A stretch of 64,000 nucleotides of DNA from NORP23 sp050302475 (GTDB lineage Bacteria; Pseudomonadota; Alphaproteobacteria; Rhodobacterales; Rhodobacteraceae). A program made the translations under genes and the position numbers. Under the pieces are notes generated by a model. The model saw nothing but the letters and a program-made list of their open reading frames with translations, was not told where the DNA came from and ran no database searches. Location of the stretch: positions 1-64,000 of the forward strand of contig JBNLBF010000010.1 of NCBI GenBank assembly GCA_050302475.1, given 5' to 3'. Positions 16,536 through 25,105 of the stretch are shown piece after piece (position 1 is the first letter of the stretch; each line of letters opens with the position of its first letter).

Positions 16536-17705
16536 TCAATCGTGCATGTAGCGGTTGCCCAGTGCGTCCTTCGGGATCAAAATCTCTTCTGTCAGTTCAG
16601 AAATCGTGCGTTTCCCGCAAAACGCCATGGTGCGGTCCAGCTCGTCATGGATCATTTCCAGCGCTTTCGTCACACCTGCCTCGCCCATCGCACCAAGTCC
16701 GTAAGCGAAGGCGCGACCGATATAAGTGCCTTTGGCCCCCATCGCCAGCGCCTTCAGCACGTCCTGACCGGACCGGATGCCGCCATCGAGATGGACCTCG
16801 GTATCGCCGCCGACCGTGTCAACAATCTCCGGTAGCACGGCGATGCAGGATTGTGCCCCGTCCAGCTGCCGCCCGCCATGGTTAGATACAATAATGGCGT
16901 TCGCACCGGTTTCAGCAGCCATACGGGCATCCTCAGCATCCAGAATGCCCTTAAGGATAATCGGCCCGCCCCATTCGTCGGCGATCCATTTGATATCGTC
17001 CCAGCTGAGCGTCGGATCAAAGTTCGAATTGGTCCATTCCATCAGCGAGGACACATCATCTACGCCTTTGGCATGGCCAACGATATTACCGAACGTCCGG
17101 CGTTTGGTTCCCAACATCGGGATCCACCAGCCGGGTTTGGTGCCGATATTAATGATGTTCGGAATGGTCAGGCGTGGCGGCGCTGACAGACCGTTTTTCG
17201 TGTCCTTGAACCGGTGCCCAATGATTTGCAGGTCCAGTGTAACAACCATCGCGGAACAGCCCGCTTCCTTCGCGCGGCGGATCATGCCGCGGGTAAACTC
17301 GCGGTCGCGCTGCACGTAAAGCTGGAACCAGAAGGGTTTGGAGGTGTTCTCGGCCACATCCTCGATCGAACAGATCGACATGGTGGACAGGGTGAATGGC
17401 ACGCCGAATTTCTCGGCGGCTTTCGCGGCTTTGATTTCGCCATCCGCAGACTGCATGCCGGTCAGGCCAACGGGCGCCAAGGCCACGGGCATCGCAACGT
17501 CCTGCCCGATCATCTGGGATGCGGTTGTGCGCCCCTCCATATTCGTCGCCACGCGCTGGCGCAGGCGAATACGGGCAAAGTCTGACGTATTCTCGCGGTA
17601 GGTCTGCTCCGTCCAGGAGCCGCTGTCGGCATAATCGTAAAACATCCGTGGCACACGCCGTTCCGCCAGGACGCGCAAATCCTCGATACAGGTGACTTTG
17701 GCCAT
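16536..17705 (-). CDS. lldD: L-lactate dehydrogenase (FMN-dependent)
   Basis: FMN enzyme of the alpha-hydroxy-acid oxidase family that oxidises L-lactate to pyruvate at the inner membrane, feeding electrons to quinones. Of 389 residues, the N-terminal EDLRVLAERRVPRMFYDYADSGSW, the central FQLYVQRDREF and ILKGILDAEDA, and the active-site SNHGGRQLDGA support the call. ATG at 17705 follows GGGAGGA; the open extension to 17783 is rejected. Glycolate or another 2-hydroxy acid is an alternative substrate for this family. Confidence 0.85.
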   Translation of the reverse strand: MAKVTCIEDLRVLAERRVPRMFYDYADSGSWTEQTYRENTSDFARIRLRQRVATNMEGRTTASQMIGQDVAMPVALAPVGLTGMQSADGEIKAAKAAEKFGVPFTLSTMSICSIEDVAENTSKPFWFQLYVQRDREFTRGMIRRAKEAGCSAMVVTLDLQIIGHRFKDTKNGLSAPPRLTIPNIINIGTKPGWWIPMLGTKRRTFGNIVGHAKGVDDVSSLMEWTNSNFDPTLSWDDIKWIADEWGGPIILKGILDAEDARMAAETGANAIIVSNHGGRQLDGAQSCIAVLPEIVDTVGGDTEVHLDGGIRSGQDVLKALAMGAKGTYIGRAFAYGLGAMGEAGVTKALEMIHDELDRTMAFCGKRTISELTEEILIPKDALGNRYMHD

Positions 17706-17868
17706 TCTCTTCCTCCCGCTACTCGCGTTATCGTTAGGACATATGACACGCCCCTGCAAGACGGCACGATTCCCTCTTCCCATTCAGACCTGAATCACCT
17801 ATATGGCGCCCTTCATGCGGCGCTTACACCCTTGGAGGAACGCCGCCTTACAATTTAGGAGATACCAA

Positions 17869-18531
17869 ATGGCAGAGAATGTAGTTCTCGACGCTACGGT
17901 ACGCGAGGGAACAGGCAAGGGGGCCGCCCGCGCAGCACGACGTGAAAATCTCGTGCCCGGAGTGATCTATGGCGGTGGCGATGATCCCGTCGCAATCAAT
18001 GTAAAATACAACGAGCTTTTCAAGCTGCTGAAGGCTGGTCAATTCCTGTCCACCCTGCTGACGATCAATGTCGGCGGCAACAAGGTGCGTGCGATCTGCC
18101 GCGCCGTTCAGCGTGACGTTGTCAAAGATTTGCCGGTTCATGTTGATTTCCTCCGCTTGTCGGAAAAATCGCGCATCAACCTGTTCATCCCCGTACATTT
18201 CGAAAATCACGACGACGCACCGGGTATCAAAGCCGGTGGTTCCCTGACCGTCGTGCGTCCAGAGGTTGAACTGAAAGTGACTGCAGCGAACATTCCGGAC
18301 GAGCTGATCGTTGACTTGACCGGTCTGGAAATTGGCGACGTTGTCCATATTTCCGACATTACGCTGCCTGAAGGCACGCGCCCGATGATCACCGACCGTG
18401 ACTTCGTGATCGCCAACATCACCGCGCCGCGCGCAGTGACAGCTGACGATGCGGAAGACGAGGGCGAAGAAGGCGAAGCCACCGAAGCAGCCGCGGAAGC
18501 GCCGGCCGAAGAAGAGGGTGGCGAGGAGTAA
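17869..18531 (+). CDS. rplY: 50S ribosomal protein L25 (general stress protein Ctc type)
   Basis: 5S rRNA-binding ribosomal protein. The 220-residue form has the N-terminal L25 domain (EGTGKGAARAARRENLVPGVIYGG) and the C-terminal TL5/Ctc beta domain, ending in a very acidic tail (residues about 195-220, rich in EEGE). ATG at 17869 has TTTAGGAGA just upstream. A GCGGCG/CGCCGC pair (17817-17846) could fold in the leader. Followed by a terminator, then pth. Confidence 0.93.
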   Translation: MAENVVLDATVREGTGKGAARAARRENLVPGVIYGGGDDPVAINVKYNELFKLLKAGQFLSTLLTINVGGNKVRAICRAVQRDVVKDLPVHVDFLRLSEKSRINLFIPVHFENHDDAPGIKAGGSLTVVRPEVELKVTAANIPDELIVDLTGLEIGDVVHISDITLPEGTRPMITDRDFVIANITAPRAVTADDAEDEGEEGEATEAAAEAPAEEEGGEE

Positions 18532-18562
18532 TTCCCCTCCGCTTTCTGATATGTTACAGAAG

Positions 18563-18591
18563 ACGCGCTGCCTGACGGGTGGCGCGTTTTT
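18563..18591 (+). terminator. Rho-independent terminator after rplY
   Basis: ACGCGC (18563-18568) pairs with GCGCGT (18582-18587), with TTTTT following. It separates rplY from pth; read-through is still possible because pth starts 19 bases on. Confidence 0.6.
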
Positions 18592-18609
18592 CTATTTATT
18601 GGAGCCTCC

Positions 18610-19290
18610 ATGAAACTGTTCGTGGGGCTGGGCAATCCCGGCGCAAAATATGCGGGTAACCGCCATAATATCGGCTTCATGGCCGTTGACCGGATCGCGG
18701 ATGATCACGGCTTCGCGCCATGGCGGGTGAAGTTTCAGGGGCAAATGACCGAAGGACGGCTGGGGTCGGAAAAGGTTTTGCTGTTGAAACCTGAAACCTT
18801 CATGAACCTGTCGGGACAGTCCGTGGGCGAGGCGATGCGGTTTTACAAACTGGACCCAGAAGACGTCGTCGTTTTTCATGACGAACTTGACCTTGCACCC
18901 GGGAAATGCCGCGTGAAAACCGGGGGCGGACATGCGGGACATAACGGCCTGCGATCCATCCATCAGCATATTGGCGAAAATTATCAGCGCGTGCGCCTTG
19001 GTATCGGACATCCGGGGCATAAAGATCGGGTCTCGGGCTATGTGCTTGGGGATTTCGCCAAGTCCGATCAGGACTGGCTGGACGATCTGATGCGCGGGAT
19101 CAGCGACGGCGCGGCAGCGCTGGCAACCGGCGACGCCCCGGGGTTCATGAACGCGATTGCGTTGCGAATACAACCTGCCAAACCCAAGACAGAGAATGCC
19201 GAACGCGCCAAATCAACTCCGGACAATGATCCCCCTACCCCGGACACCCGCTCCGCCTTGCAACGCCTTAGGGATAAGTTCGCCGGATGA
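18610..19290 (+). CDS. pth: Peptidyl-tRNA hydrolase
   Basis: Releases tRNA from prematurely ended peptidyl-tRNA. The 226-residue enzyme shows VGLGNPGAKYAGNRHNIGF (residues 5-23, with catalytic His20), KPETFMNLSGQSV, FHDELDLAPGKCR and GGGHAGHNGLRS. The C-terminal 40 residues are a Pro/Lys-rich extension common in alphaproteobacteria. The rplY-pth order is a widespread pairing. It overlaps the next gene by four bases. Confidence 0.95.
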   Translation: MKLFVGLGNPGAKYAGNRHNIGFMAVDRIADDHGFAPWRVKFQGQMTEGRLGSEKVLLLKPETFMNLSGQSVGEAMRFYKLDPEDVVVFHDELDLAPGKCRVKTGGGHAGHNGLRSIHQHIGENYQRVRLGIGHPGHKDRVSGYVLGDFAKSDQDWLDDLMRGISDGAAALATGDAPGFMNAIALRIQPAKPKTENAERAKSTPDNDPPTPDTRSALQRLRDKFAG

Positions 19291-20024
19291 GTTTTCGCAA
19301 ACTAAGAAAAATTGTCCTCTGGTCAGCATCCACCCTCGGTCTGTTGGTCGCGGGCGGGATCATGGTTTACGCCAATCCGGGGCCATTCTTCCCTTATCAG
19401 CGAAGCTATGGCTCGCTGACCCTCTTTGATCAAAACCCGATACCCCCTTCGGCAGATATCGCGCTTGGTGGGATACAGGACCGGTTGAACGAAAGTCCGT
19501 TTGCGACAGACCAGCCATTGTCGCTCTATGTCACAGGGAATGGGTGGCGGCGGGAGCTGTTCTTTCGATTTGCCCCCGGTGCGGGTGGGGTCGCCTATTA
19601 CCCGATTGCCCCGTCACATGCGTTTCTGAGCGGGGCAGACTACAATTCCGGACGTCTGATCAAAGGCGAGCAAGTCATCGGCCCACCTCGCACACTGGTC
19701 TATTATGGGACGCATGAACTGGTTCATGTGCTGATGGGGCAAATCCTCGGCGCATTCAGGTTCCACACCATGCCGGAATGGCTGCGCGAGGGCATTCCCG
19801 ACTATGTGGCGCTGGGACCGGTAACAGATATCCCCGCAATGGATCACATTCTGGGTGACGGGGCGATCACACTGGAATCCATGCGATCCTATGGGGTTTA
19901 TATACGCTATCGGATGCTCGTGACATGGTATCTGGATCAGGGGTTAAGCTGGGATCAGCTGATGGCACTGGACGTAACCGAAGCAGAAGCGTTGGCAATA
20001 ATGCGCGAGGGAGACACAGGATGA
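19287..20024 (+). CDS. Putative membrane-anchored zinc metalloprotease (peptidase MA-like)
   Basis: 245-residue protein with a single N-terminal membrane anchor or signal (residues 9-28) and a periplasmic domain. THELVHVLMG gives the zinc motif HELVH at 143-147; MPEWLREGIPDYVA at 162-175 supplies a likely third ligand, Glu168, in the W-EG-(A/P)-Y pattern of gluzincins. A peptidase role is inferred from these residues only. Overlaps pth and the DUF2332 gene by four bases each, so it belongs to that operon. I do not recognise a named family. Confidence 0.65.
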   Translation: MSFRKLRKIVLWSASTLGLLVAGGIMVYANPGPFFPYQRSYGSLTLFDQNPIPPSADIALGGIQDRLNESPFATDQPLSLYVTGNGWRRELFFRFAPGAGGVAYYPIAPSHAFLSGADYNSGRLIKGEQVIGPPRTLVYYGTHELVHVLMGQILGAFRFHTMPEWLREGIPDYVALGPVTDIPAMDHILGDGAITLESMRSYGVYIRYRMLVTWYLDQGLSWDQLMALDVTEAEALAIMREGDTG

Positions 20025-21073
20025 CCGCACTGGCAGAAGCCTTTCGCAAGCAATCTTGGCATTGCGGTGCTCTGGGCTCTCCCTTCATGGAAAAATGGTG
20101 TCTGCTGATGGCCGATCGGCTGGAACCGGACTGTGCCGTTGCCCGATTGCTGTTTGATTGGCAGGCGGACCCGTCGCACCGGGCATCTGCAGTGCCGTTG
20201 CGCTTTGCAGGGGCATTTCATGCGTTGGTGTTGCAAGGGCGGGATCAGGGGCTGATCGCCGCCTACCCGCCAAACGCCTATGACCCGGAGGCCATATGGG
20301 CGGCTGTACGCGCAGCAATGGACACGCACGAGGATTTTATTCTCGACTGGATGCAAAGCCCACCGCAAACGAACGAAGTTCGTCGTTGTAACGCGCTGAT
20401 CCCGGCCTTCCACCTGATTGCCAGCGAAACCGGGCTGCCACTGCGCACCTCCGAGATCGGCGTCAGTGCGGGACTGAACCTCAACTGGGATCGGCTCGGG
20501 ATGCGGATCGGGGATCAGGTCTGGGGCAATGCGGCCTCCCAGGTACAACTGACACCCGAATGGCGAGGCCCCCTGCCACCATTGGCGGATGTGCAGGTTG
20601 TGGACCGCGCTGGGTGTGACTTGAATCCGATTGATCCGTCCGACCCGGAACAGCGGTTGCGGTTGATGTCCTATCTTTGGGCGGATCAGGCAGACCGAAT
20701 GTCGCGCACCGACGCGGCAATTGAATTGGCGCTGTCCAATCCGGCCAGGATCGTTCAACAGGATGCGCTGTCGTTTCTGGCAGACCGGCTGGCAAACCCA
20801 CAACCCGGTGTGGCCCACGTCATATATCATTCCATCGTCTGGCAATATCTGCCCGCCGAGGCACAGGCCGAAGGGGCGCGCATGATTGCCGAGGCCGGGG
20901 CGAAATCCACCGCCGACAGCCCGTTATTCTGGCTGACTTTCGAAGGTGACAATAATGGCGAGGGTGCAGGGGTGGTCTTGCGGTCATGGCCTGATGGCCG
21001 CACCCGCGAACTCGCCCGTGCCGATTTTCATGGCATTTGGGTGGCATGGAACAAAGTGGAAACACTTGTGTGA
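20021..21073 (+). CDS. DUF2332 family protein
   Basis: 350-residue cytoplasmic protein with the DUF2332 pattern: FRKQSWHCGALGSPFMEKWC at the start, EIGVSAGLNLNWDRL in the middle (a glycine-rich stretch that resembles a methyltransferase motif I) and VIYHSIVWQYLP near the end. No activity is established for the family. ATG at 20021 overlaps the preceding stop (ATGA). Third gene of the pth operon. Confidence 0.8.
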   Translation: MTALAEAFRKQSWHCGALGSPFMEKWCLLMADRLEPDCAVARLLFDWQADPSHRASAVPLRFAGAFHALVLQGRDQGLIAAYPPNAYDPEAIWAAVRAAMDTHEDFILDWMQSPPQTNEVRRCNALIPAFHLIASETGLPLRTSEIGVSAGLNLNWDRLGMRIGDQVWGNAASQVQLTPEWRGPLPPLADVQVVDRAGCDLNPIDPSDPEQRLRLMSYLWADQADRMSRTDAAIELALSNPARIVQQDALSFLADRLANPQPGVAHVIYHSIVWQYLPAEAQAEGARMIAEAGAKSTADSPLFWLTFEGDNNGEGAGVVLRSWPDGRTRELARADFHGIWVAWNKVETLV

Positions 21074-21100
21074 CTTTGCGCCGGGTGCGATACTGTACCC

Positions 21101-22363
21101 ATGGACAAAATGCCGAGTCTCTGCCGGGATTGCATCACGCTGTTCGATGGCGGACGGCGCTGTCCGAAATGTCACTCGCCACGCGTGATTTCCCATCCTG
21201 AACTTTACGACCTGTCCATCGCGCACATGGATTGCGATGCGTTCTACGCCTCGGTCGAGAAGCGCGACAATCCCGACCTGCGCGACAAGGCCGTGATCGT
21301 CGGTGGCGGCAAACGGGGCGTTGTATCCACATGCTGCTATATCGCCCGGATCAAAGGCGTCCGATCCGCCATGCCGATGTTTCAGGCGATGAAGCTCTGC
21401 CCCGAAGCCGTCGTCGTGCGCGGGCGGATGGATGTCTATGTCGAGGTCTCTCGCCAGATCCGCGCCTTCATGAAGGAACTGTCGCCGGTGATTGAACCCC
21501 TGTCATTGGATGAGGCGTTCATCGACCTGACTGGCACCTCACGTCTGCATGGCGAACCACCAGTGGCGCAGATGGCGCGGTTGGTGAAGCGGATGGAGGT
21601 CGAGCTGGGAATCAGCGGCTCAGTCGGCCTGTCGCATAACAAGTTTCTGGCCAAGATCGCCTCGGATCTGGACAAGCCACGCGGTATGTCGGTGATCGGC
21701 AAGGCCGAGACAGAAGCGTTCCTTGAACGCCAGCCTGTCGGCATCATCTGGGGTGTAGGCGCGGCGACGCGCCAAACATTAGAACGCGACGGCATCCGTA
21801 CGATAGCCGATATCAAACGGCGCGACCGCAAAGACCTGATCAAACGCTACGGCAGCATGGGCGAACGGCTCTACCATCTGTCGCGGGGGGAGGACCGGCG
21901 GCGCGTGTCCGTGGACCGCGGCTTGAAATCCATTTCGAACGAGACGACCTTTTTTGATGATACGGCCAACGCGGACATTCTGGACGGTCATTTGTGGCGG
22001 CTGTCGGAAAAAGTCGCGGATCGGGCCAAGGCGAAGGACCTGACCGGGCGTGTAGTGACGCTGAAACTGAAAACCGCAAAATTCAAACTGATCACCCGGC
22101 GGACCAGCCTGTCCGCACCGGTGCAACTGGCTGACACGATCTATAAAACCGCACGCCATCTGCTGGAGGGAGAGCTGGAAAACGGACCGTTTCGCCTGAT
22201 CGGTGTCGGGATCAGTGACCTGTCAGATGCCCGAAATGCCGCGGAAACACCGGATTTGCTGGATCCGGACGCCCCGCGACGGGCAGCTGCAGAGGCAGCA
22301 ACAGACCAAATTCGTGCGAGATTTGGCACACAAGCCATCCGCAAAGGACGGGCTCTGCGATAA
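21101..22363 (+). CDS. dinB: DNA polymerase IV with N-terminal zinc ribbon
   Basis: Y-family translesion polymerase of 420 residues. Catalytic carboxylates are in HMDCDAFYASVE and SLDEAFID; the finger motif VVSTCCYIARIKGVRSAMP and the little-finger region near the C-terminus are present. Ahead of the polymerase is a 35-residue extension with CRDC and CPKC pairs (residues 8-11 and 23-26), likely binding zinc. No obvious LexA box is seen in the 27-base gap upstream. Ends before a strong terminator. Confidence 0.93.
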   Translation: MDKMPSLCRDCITLFDGGRRCPKCHSPRVISHPELYDLSIAHMDCDAFYASVEKRDNPDLRDKAVIVGGGKRGVVSTCCYIARIKGVRSAMPMFQAMKLCPEAVVVRGRMDVYVEVSRQIRAFMKELSPVIEPLSLDEAFIDLTGTSRLHGEPPVAQMARLVKRMEVELGISGSVGLSHNKFLAKIASDLDKPRGMSVIGKAETEAFLERQPVGIIWGVGAATRQTLERDGIRTIADIKRRDRKDLIKRYGSMGERLYHLSRGEDRRRVSVDRGLKSISNETTFFDDTANADILDGHLWRLSEKVADRAKAKDLTGRVVTLKLKTAKFKLITRRTSLSAPVQLADTIYKTARHLLEGELENGPFRLIGVGISDLSDARNAAETPDLLDPDAPRRAAAEAATDQIRARFGTQAIRKGRALR

Positions 22364-22482
22364 AAATATCACTATCCGTGTATTTTTGATCAGCCAAATT
22401 GATTGATATTCCCGTTAATATTACCTTCAAGATGTGGTGCAGCGCATCACACGCCCTTAACGGGCAAACCTCCCTGGACTTG

Positions 22483-22509
22483 GGTCGTGCATAGCGCGAC
22501 CTTTTTTTT
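22483..22509 (+). terminator. Strong rho-independent terminator downstream of dinB
   Basis: GGTCGTGC-ATA-GCGCGACC, an 8-bp stem with one G-U pair, followed by eight T. It lies 120 bases after the dinB stop, far enough that a separate short RNA or long 3' UTR could end here. Confidence 0.85.
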
Positions 22510-22516
22510 GCCCATT

Positions 22517-22993
22517 CTAAAGGTCGAAACGTTTGGAAACCGTCTGATCCGTTTCGACATAGTCCACGAACCCCATGCGCTCGTAATATATTATCCCACC
22601 GGTGTTTTCCTTGCGGATGGTGGCGTCGATATGGCGCAAGCCTGCGGCGATTGCAGCGGCTTTGGTCGCAGTAAAAAGCTTGCCGCCAATCCCTTTTCCC
22701 TGCTGTCCCATGCGCACAAAGCTGGCGATGATGCCCCAGTCTTCGGGCAGCTTGCCCGGCCCTTGCCAGGTCGGATCTGCGTAAGCCAGCGACTGAAACC
22801 CCATCAGCTCCGCCGCCTCAAGTGCAACTGTGCAAGACAGTCTTCGCGGCGAGTCGATATAGTGATTGATCATCCGGTCGCTGTCGAACGGCGTTTTATG
22901 GGCGGTGGTTCCCCCTGCGGCAATGATGGCATTCAGCAGGTCGCACATCGCCGGCGCGTCAGCCGGTGTGGCCGGTCGTGTCGTCAAAACCAT
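22517..22993 (-). CDS. GNAT family N-acetyltransferase
   Basis: 158-residue acetyltransferase; the acetyl-CoA loop is RMGQQGKGIGGKLF (about residues 94-107) and IIYYERMGFVDY is the usual C-terminal motif. The acceptor is unknown. The start codon overlaps the stop of the upstream amidohydrolase by one base (TAATG), so they are co-translated. Convergent with dinB. Confidence 0.82.
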   Translation of the reverse strand: MVLTTRPATPADAPAMCDLLNAIIAAGGTTAHKTPFDSDRMINHYIDSPRRLSCTVALEAAELMGFQSLAYADPTWQGPGKLPEDWGIIASFVRMGQQGKGIGGKLFTATKAAAIAAGLRHIDATIRKENTGGIIYYERMGFVDYVETDQTVSKRFDL

Positions 22994-23853
22994 TATTCCG
23001 CTGCGATTCCCATCCGTTTCGGGCCAAGCGCAGTGATCGCAGCCACAATCCCCGAGAGTTTCTCGCGCGTTACGTCAAAATGCGTGTGGCGCTGAATTGC
23101 AGCCTCGTCCATGTAGACGGATCGGTTGATCTCGATCTGAATGGCATGAATATTCTGGGACGGACGCCCATAATGCTGCGTGATATACCCCCCGGCAAAG
23201 GGGGCGTTATGGGCAACTGTAAACCCGGCCTCGGCAAAAATATCATGAACGGCATCCGTTACCCATCGATCCGCCGATGCCCCGAACCTATCCCCGATCA
23301 CGATGTCCGGCTTCACCCCATTGACCAGAGGCGCTGAATTCAAAGCCTCTTTTGGCATGGAGTGACAGTCGATCAGAATCGTCAGACCAAAGCGGTCAAT
23401 CTGCTGCTCGATCAATCGCGACAGCGCGTTATGATAGGGATAGTAATATCGCTGCAGCCTGTTCCTGGCCTCGGGCAAAGAGATTTTGCCGCTTCGGATC
23501 ACCTGCCCGCTACCAACAACGCGCGGAATGACACCCAGCCCTGCCGAAATCCGTGGATTAACCCCGCTGACTTTGGCGCCATGGATCAGGGCCGGGTCAA
23601 GTTCGTCAGGCGAACGGTTAAGGTCAACGTAAGCCCGCGGAACCCGTGCCAAAAGCAAAGGCGCACCATGAATCGGCGCGTCGCTGAACAGCTCGTCAAC
23701 AAAAGCATCTTCCGAAGACCGGATCGCCATCGCGTTCAGCCGTGTCGTCGCCACAAATTCCGGCGGATATTCCGATCCGCTATGCGGCGAGGAAAACACG
23801 GCACAGGATACCGCGTTTTCGGGCATTTTCAGACAGTAAGCGTTGTTCGACAT
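22993..23853 (-). CDS. N-formylglutamate amidohydrolase-family protein
   Basis: 286-residue hydrolase of the HutG/FGase family, which removes formyl from N-formylglutamate or related amides. Motifs seen: SSPHSGSEYP near residue 20, VDLNRSPDELD, ILIDCHSMP and IQIEINRSVYMDE, together giving the metal ligands. ATG at 23853 follows AGGAGA; the open frame to 23955 would run towards the tRNA promoter. There are no hut genes nearby, so histidine breakdown is not implied. Coupled with the acetyltransferase gene. Confidence 0.8.
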   Translation of the reverse strand: MSNNAYCLKMPENAVSCAVFSSPHSGSEYPPEFVATTRLNAMAIRSSEDAFVDELFSDAPIHGAPLLLARVPRAYVDLNRSPDELDPALIHGAKVSGVNPRISAGLGVIPRVVGSGQVIRSGKISLPEARNRLQRYYYPYHNALSRLIEQQIDRFGLTILIDCHSMPKEALNSAPLVNGVKPDIVIGDRFGASADRWVTDAVHDIFAEAGFTVAHNAPFAGGYITQHYGRPSQNIHAIQIEINRSVYMDEAAIQRHTHFDVTREKLSGIVAAITALGPKRMGIAAE

Positions 23854-23916
23854 TTCTCCTCCGAAACGTAGCTGAAACAGTAGCGCATCATCCTGTGGGT
23901 TTCTATTGAAAAACTC

Positions 23917-23945
23917 TTGAACCTTCTGGCGACTCTCCTTATAGA
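23917..23945 (+). promoter_or_regulatory. Sigma70-type promoter of the tRNA-Val gene
   Basis: TTGAAC (23917-23922), exactly 17 bases, then TATAGA (23940-23945), followed by a GC-rich discriminator. It points at the tRNA 43 bases downstream and overlaps the upstream region of the divergent amidohydrolase gene. Confidence 0.7.
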
Positions 23946-23988
23946 CAGCCCACACGAGCGTTGCCTTGGCAGCGCTTGATGCTTTTTC

Positions 23989-24063
23989 GGGCGTATAGCT
24001 CAGCGGGAGAGCACTTCGTTGACATCGAAGGGGTCACTGGTTCAATCCCAGTTACGCCCACCA
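23989..24063 (+). tRNA. tRNA-Val(GAC)
   Basis: Acceptor GGGCGTA/TACGCCC, D-stem GCTC/GAGC, anticodon stem CTTCG/CGAAG with loop TTGACAT (anticodon GAC, reading GUC), and T-stem ACTGG/CCAGT around TTCAATC. The discriminator A is followed by an encoded CCA (24061-24063). All stems pair fully. Confidence 0.97.
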
Positions 24064-24130
24064 TTCCCCCCGCGAGGGATGGTATCGGAATTTAACAGGC
24101 GCAATCAGCGCCGCGCATAGGAGAGAGACC

Positions 24131-24256
24131 ATGAAGGTCAAGAATTCGCTTCGCTCCCTTAAGTCGCGCCACCGCGATTGCCGCGTCGTGCGCCGTAAGG
24201 GCCGTGTATACGTGATCAACAAAACCCAGCGTCGTTTCAAGGCACGTCAGGGCTGA
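24131..24256 (+). CDS. rpmJ: 50S ribosomal protein L36, 41-residue (C-minus) form
   Basis: Encodes a very basic 41-residue protein beginning MKVKNSLRSLKSRHRD and ending RRFKARQG. It has only one Cys, so it lacks the four-ligand zinc site of the classic L36 and corresponds to the zinc-independent YkgO-type paralogue normal in alphaproteobacteria. GAGAGAG lies before the ATG. Follows the tRNA by 67 bases and is closed by a strong terminator, so it could share the tRNA promoter. Confidence 0.93.
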   Translation: MKVKNSLRSLKSRHRDCRVVRRKGRVYVINKTQRRFKARQG

Positions 24257-24271
24257 TCACCACGACAGACT

Positions 24272-24304
24272 AAAAAAGGCCGTCCCAATGGGGCGGCTTT
24301 TTTT
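24272..24304 (+). terminator. Rho-independent terminator after rpmJ
   Basis: GCCGTCCC-AAT-GGGGCGGC stem with one G-U pair, preceded by an A-run and followed by seven T; the A- and T-runs could let it work in both directions. Confidence 0.9.
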
Positions 24305-24396
24305 GTTTTCGCCGCAGACGATGATACAGATCAACGATCCGCGCCGCATTCGATCCTATCATATGTGAAACATTTCAGCGAACAGGAGTACGCAAT

Positions 24397-24792
24397 ATGA
24401 AAGGTTTCGTAGACAATATCGAAAAGCTGACCGAGGATAATGCCAACTTCCGCCAAGTGCTATACACCGGTAAGAACATTCAGCTGGTGCTGATGTCGCT
24501 GGCCCCCGGCGAGGAGATCGGCGCCGAGGTGCACGAGGATGGCGACCAGTTCTTCCGCATTGAACAGGGAACGGGCGAAGTTCAGATTGACGAAGTCGCA
24601 CATGCCGTCAAGGCGGATGACGGAATCATCGTGCCCGGTGGTGCGTTACATAATGTGATCAACACCGGCGATACGCCCCTGAAGCTCTACACGATCTATG
24701 GCCCGCCGGAGCATATCGATGGCACGGTTCACGCAACCAAAGCCGACGCCGTCGCAGCACATGAACATTTCGATGGGAAGACGACCGAATAG
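24397..24792 (+). CDS. Cupin domain protein
   Basis: 131-residue single-domain cupin. Motif 1 (LAPGEEIGAEVHEDGDQFFRIEQGTGEV, residues about 36-63) contains the His and Glu metal ligands, and motif 2 (IIVPGGALHNVINTGDTPLKLYTIYGPPEH) the second His. Such proteins are often sugar-isomerase-like or dioxygenase-like, but the role is open. AGGAG precedes the ATG. It stands alone between a terminator and the riboswitch. Confidence 0.85.
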   Translation: MKGFVDNIEKLTEDNANFRQVLYTGKNIQLVLMSLAPGEEIGAEVHEDGDQFFRIEQGTGEVQIDEVAHAVKADDGIIVPGGALHNVINTGDTPLKLYTIYGPPEHIDGTVHATKADAVAAHEHFDGKTTE

Positions 24793-24857
24793 GTCGTTTT
24801 CCGCACCCACGCTTTCGCAATTACAGTTTACTTGGGCGTGAAATTCGCCAATATGGC

Positions 24858-25047
24858 TTTGATGGTTCCCGGTGTGCCAAAGGCTGATCCGGGGTGAAAG
24901 AAGGGAACACGGTAAGGCGTACCCATCAGGGACCGAAACCGAGGCTGCCCCCGCAACTGTATATGGTTGCCGATCTCGACAAACCACTGGCCGTCAGGCC
25001 GGGAAGGTGAGAGAGGCGATAACCATAAGCCAGGAAACCTGCCATCC
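24858..25047 (+). promoter_or_regulatory. Cobalamin (B12) riboswitch
   Basis: The leader has the conserved landmarks in order: GGTTCCCGGTG (24864), AAGGGAACACGG (24901), GAAACCGAGGCTGCCCCCGC (24934) and the B12 box AGCCAGGAAACCTGCC (25028). Bound adenosylcobalamin should reduce expression of the following gene. Between box and gene, CCGCAC-GGAGG-GTGCGG (25078-25094) forms a 6-bp hairpin directly ahead of the true ribosome site AAGGAG, a likely part of the switching platform. This fills most of the 313-base gap upstream of the gene. Confidence 0.93.
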
Positions 25048-25105
25048 GAACCGGCGAAAGCCACCACATACCAATACCGCACGGAGGGTGCGGAAAGGAG
25101 CAAAT

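Noticed and set aside
24872..25105. Upstream extension of the CbiM-like gene
   Set aside because: This stretch is the cobalamin riboswitch; the protein it would encode is low-complexity, and AAGGAG fixes the start at 25106.
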